DNA from: Methanobacteriota archaeon
GTDB lineage: Archaea > Thermoplasmatota > Poseidoniia > Poseidoniales > Poseidoniaceae
Direction of reading: 5' to 3'
DNA: 39,904 nt
NCBI GenBank assembly: GCA_018650165.1
Contig: JABIGM010000016.1
Coordinates: 1-39,904, forward strand
Part shown: positions 39,701 through 39,904 of the stretch, in pieces
How the letters are laid out: each line of letters begins with the position of its first letter
How positions within the stretch are numbered: the stretch's first letter is position 1
The notes under the pieces: generated by a model
What the model saw: the letters and a program-made list of their open reading frames with translations, nothing else
What the model was told of the DNA's origin: nothing
Database searches by the model: none
Made by a program: the position numbers and the translations under genes

Positions 39701-39904
39701 TCACTCGTCGTCTTCATCCTCGTCATCGAGGAACATGTCATCTTGGTCGCCAGTTACTTCCTCTTCATCTTCTGTTTCAATAGTGACTGTATTCTCTTCA
39801 TCATCGAATTCAATAATTTCACCAAAGAATTCTTCACCATCAATCTCGATTCCAACCCAATCTCCAACGTCAATACCATCAGAATCGTCGTCGTCGTCAT
39901 CAGA
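39701..39904 (-). CDS. C-terminal part of very acidic SH3/Tudor-like protein (cut by window edge)
   Basis: This is an open frame of 67 residues ending at 39701; its start lies beyond the window. It begins with a run of Asp residues. A short beta-strand-rich stretch, VGDWVGIEIDGEEFFGEII followed by NTVTIET, resembles a small SH3/Tudor-like barrel. The tail is highly acidic (FLDDEDEDDE). It is the first part of a unit with the zinc-ribbon gene. The halo- or marine-adapted acidity matches the neighbour. Confidence 0.5.
   Translation of the reverse strand, partial: SDDDDDDSDGIDVGDWVGIEIDGEEFFGEIIEFDDEENTVTIETEDEEEVTGDQDDMFLDDEDEDDE

Noticed and set aside
1..39904. CRISPR arrays, insertion sequences, integrases, toxin-antitoxin or phage-defence islands
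   Set aside because: No direct repeat array, transposase, integrase or restriction gene is visible. The RHH gene could recall an antitoxin, but its partner folE is a metabolic gene, not a toxin.

Overview
This window most likely comes from a planktonic Marine Group II (Candidatus Poseidoniales) euryarchaeon, or a close relative such as Marine Group III. The archaeal identity rests on an archaeal-type SRP RNA, an S19e-PDCD5-L39e-L31e-S17e translation cluster, archease, a tRNA-intron endonuclease, Kae1 and TATA-like boxes ahead of several start codons. The marine, heterotrophic flavour rests on bacterial-type genes for proton-translocating transhydrogenase, FolE1, IscA/YgfZ, imidazolonepropionase and methylmalonyl-CoA mutase, plus large secreted proteins with one C-terminal membrane anchor. 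The assignment is an inference from gene content; no rRNA is present. The window is gene-dense, with many 1-8 nt overlaps between neighbours. No insertion sequence, CRISPR array, prophage or integrase is visible, and no gene-free stretch exceeds 300 bases.

Layout. 1-4.2 kb: SRP RNA, an ABA4-like membrane protein with a small unknown, then (minus) a cold-shock protein, archease, a PfkB-family protein with a broken catalytic motif, and a winged-helix protein with TerB-like repeats. 4.3-9.5 kb: plus-strand EndA converging on a minus-strand unit of a CxCH Reeler-like protein, TatC with an extra C-terminal domain, and a secreted M6 peptidase. 9.5-13.9 kb: pntA1-pntA2-pntB (minus), divergent from malate dehydrogenase (plus). 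14.1-18.8 kb: one minus-strand unit of TPR protein, TrmB-V4R regulator, IscA and YgfZ, which looks like an iron-sulfur maturation and sensing module. 18.9-24.8 kb: a SUMF1-like protein and ArsC (plus), converging on a unit of a giant surface protein, a 59-aa membrane protein and a PqqD-like protein.

24.9-27.5 kb: plus-strand rps19e-pdcd5-rpl39e-rpl31e-rps17e-unknown-trmJ. 27.4-30.36 kb: minus-strand unit of a ribbon-helix-helix regulator, folE, queE, queC-msrB and queD, which encodes the route from GTP to preQ0, the precursor of archaeosine in tRNA. A strong palindrome lies where the promoter of this unit should be. 30.4-37.2 kb (minus): ABC-2 exporter, a small helical protein, methylmalonyl-CoA epimerase and mutase, FKBP isomerase, a lysine/alanine/proline-rich protein and Kae1. 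37.2-39.9 kb: imidazolonepropionase, an ABM-like protein, a structured spacer, a small zinc-ribbon protein and tRNA-Val (plus), then two acidic minus-strand proteins, the last cut by the window edge.

The points most worth attention are: (i) a QueC-MsrB fusion whose QueC part has lost all four zinc-binding cysteines; (ii) the RHH gene and palindrome heading the preQ0 operon; (iii) the PfkB-family protein lacking the GAGD catalytic aspartate; (iv) the TrmB-V4R/IscA/YgfZ unit; (v) the TatC C-terminal domain; and (vi) the giant-surface-protein/59-aa/PqqD-like unit.
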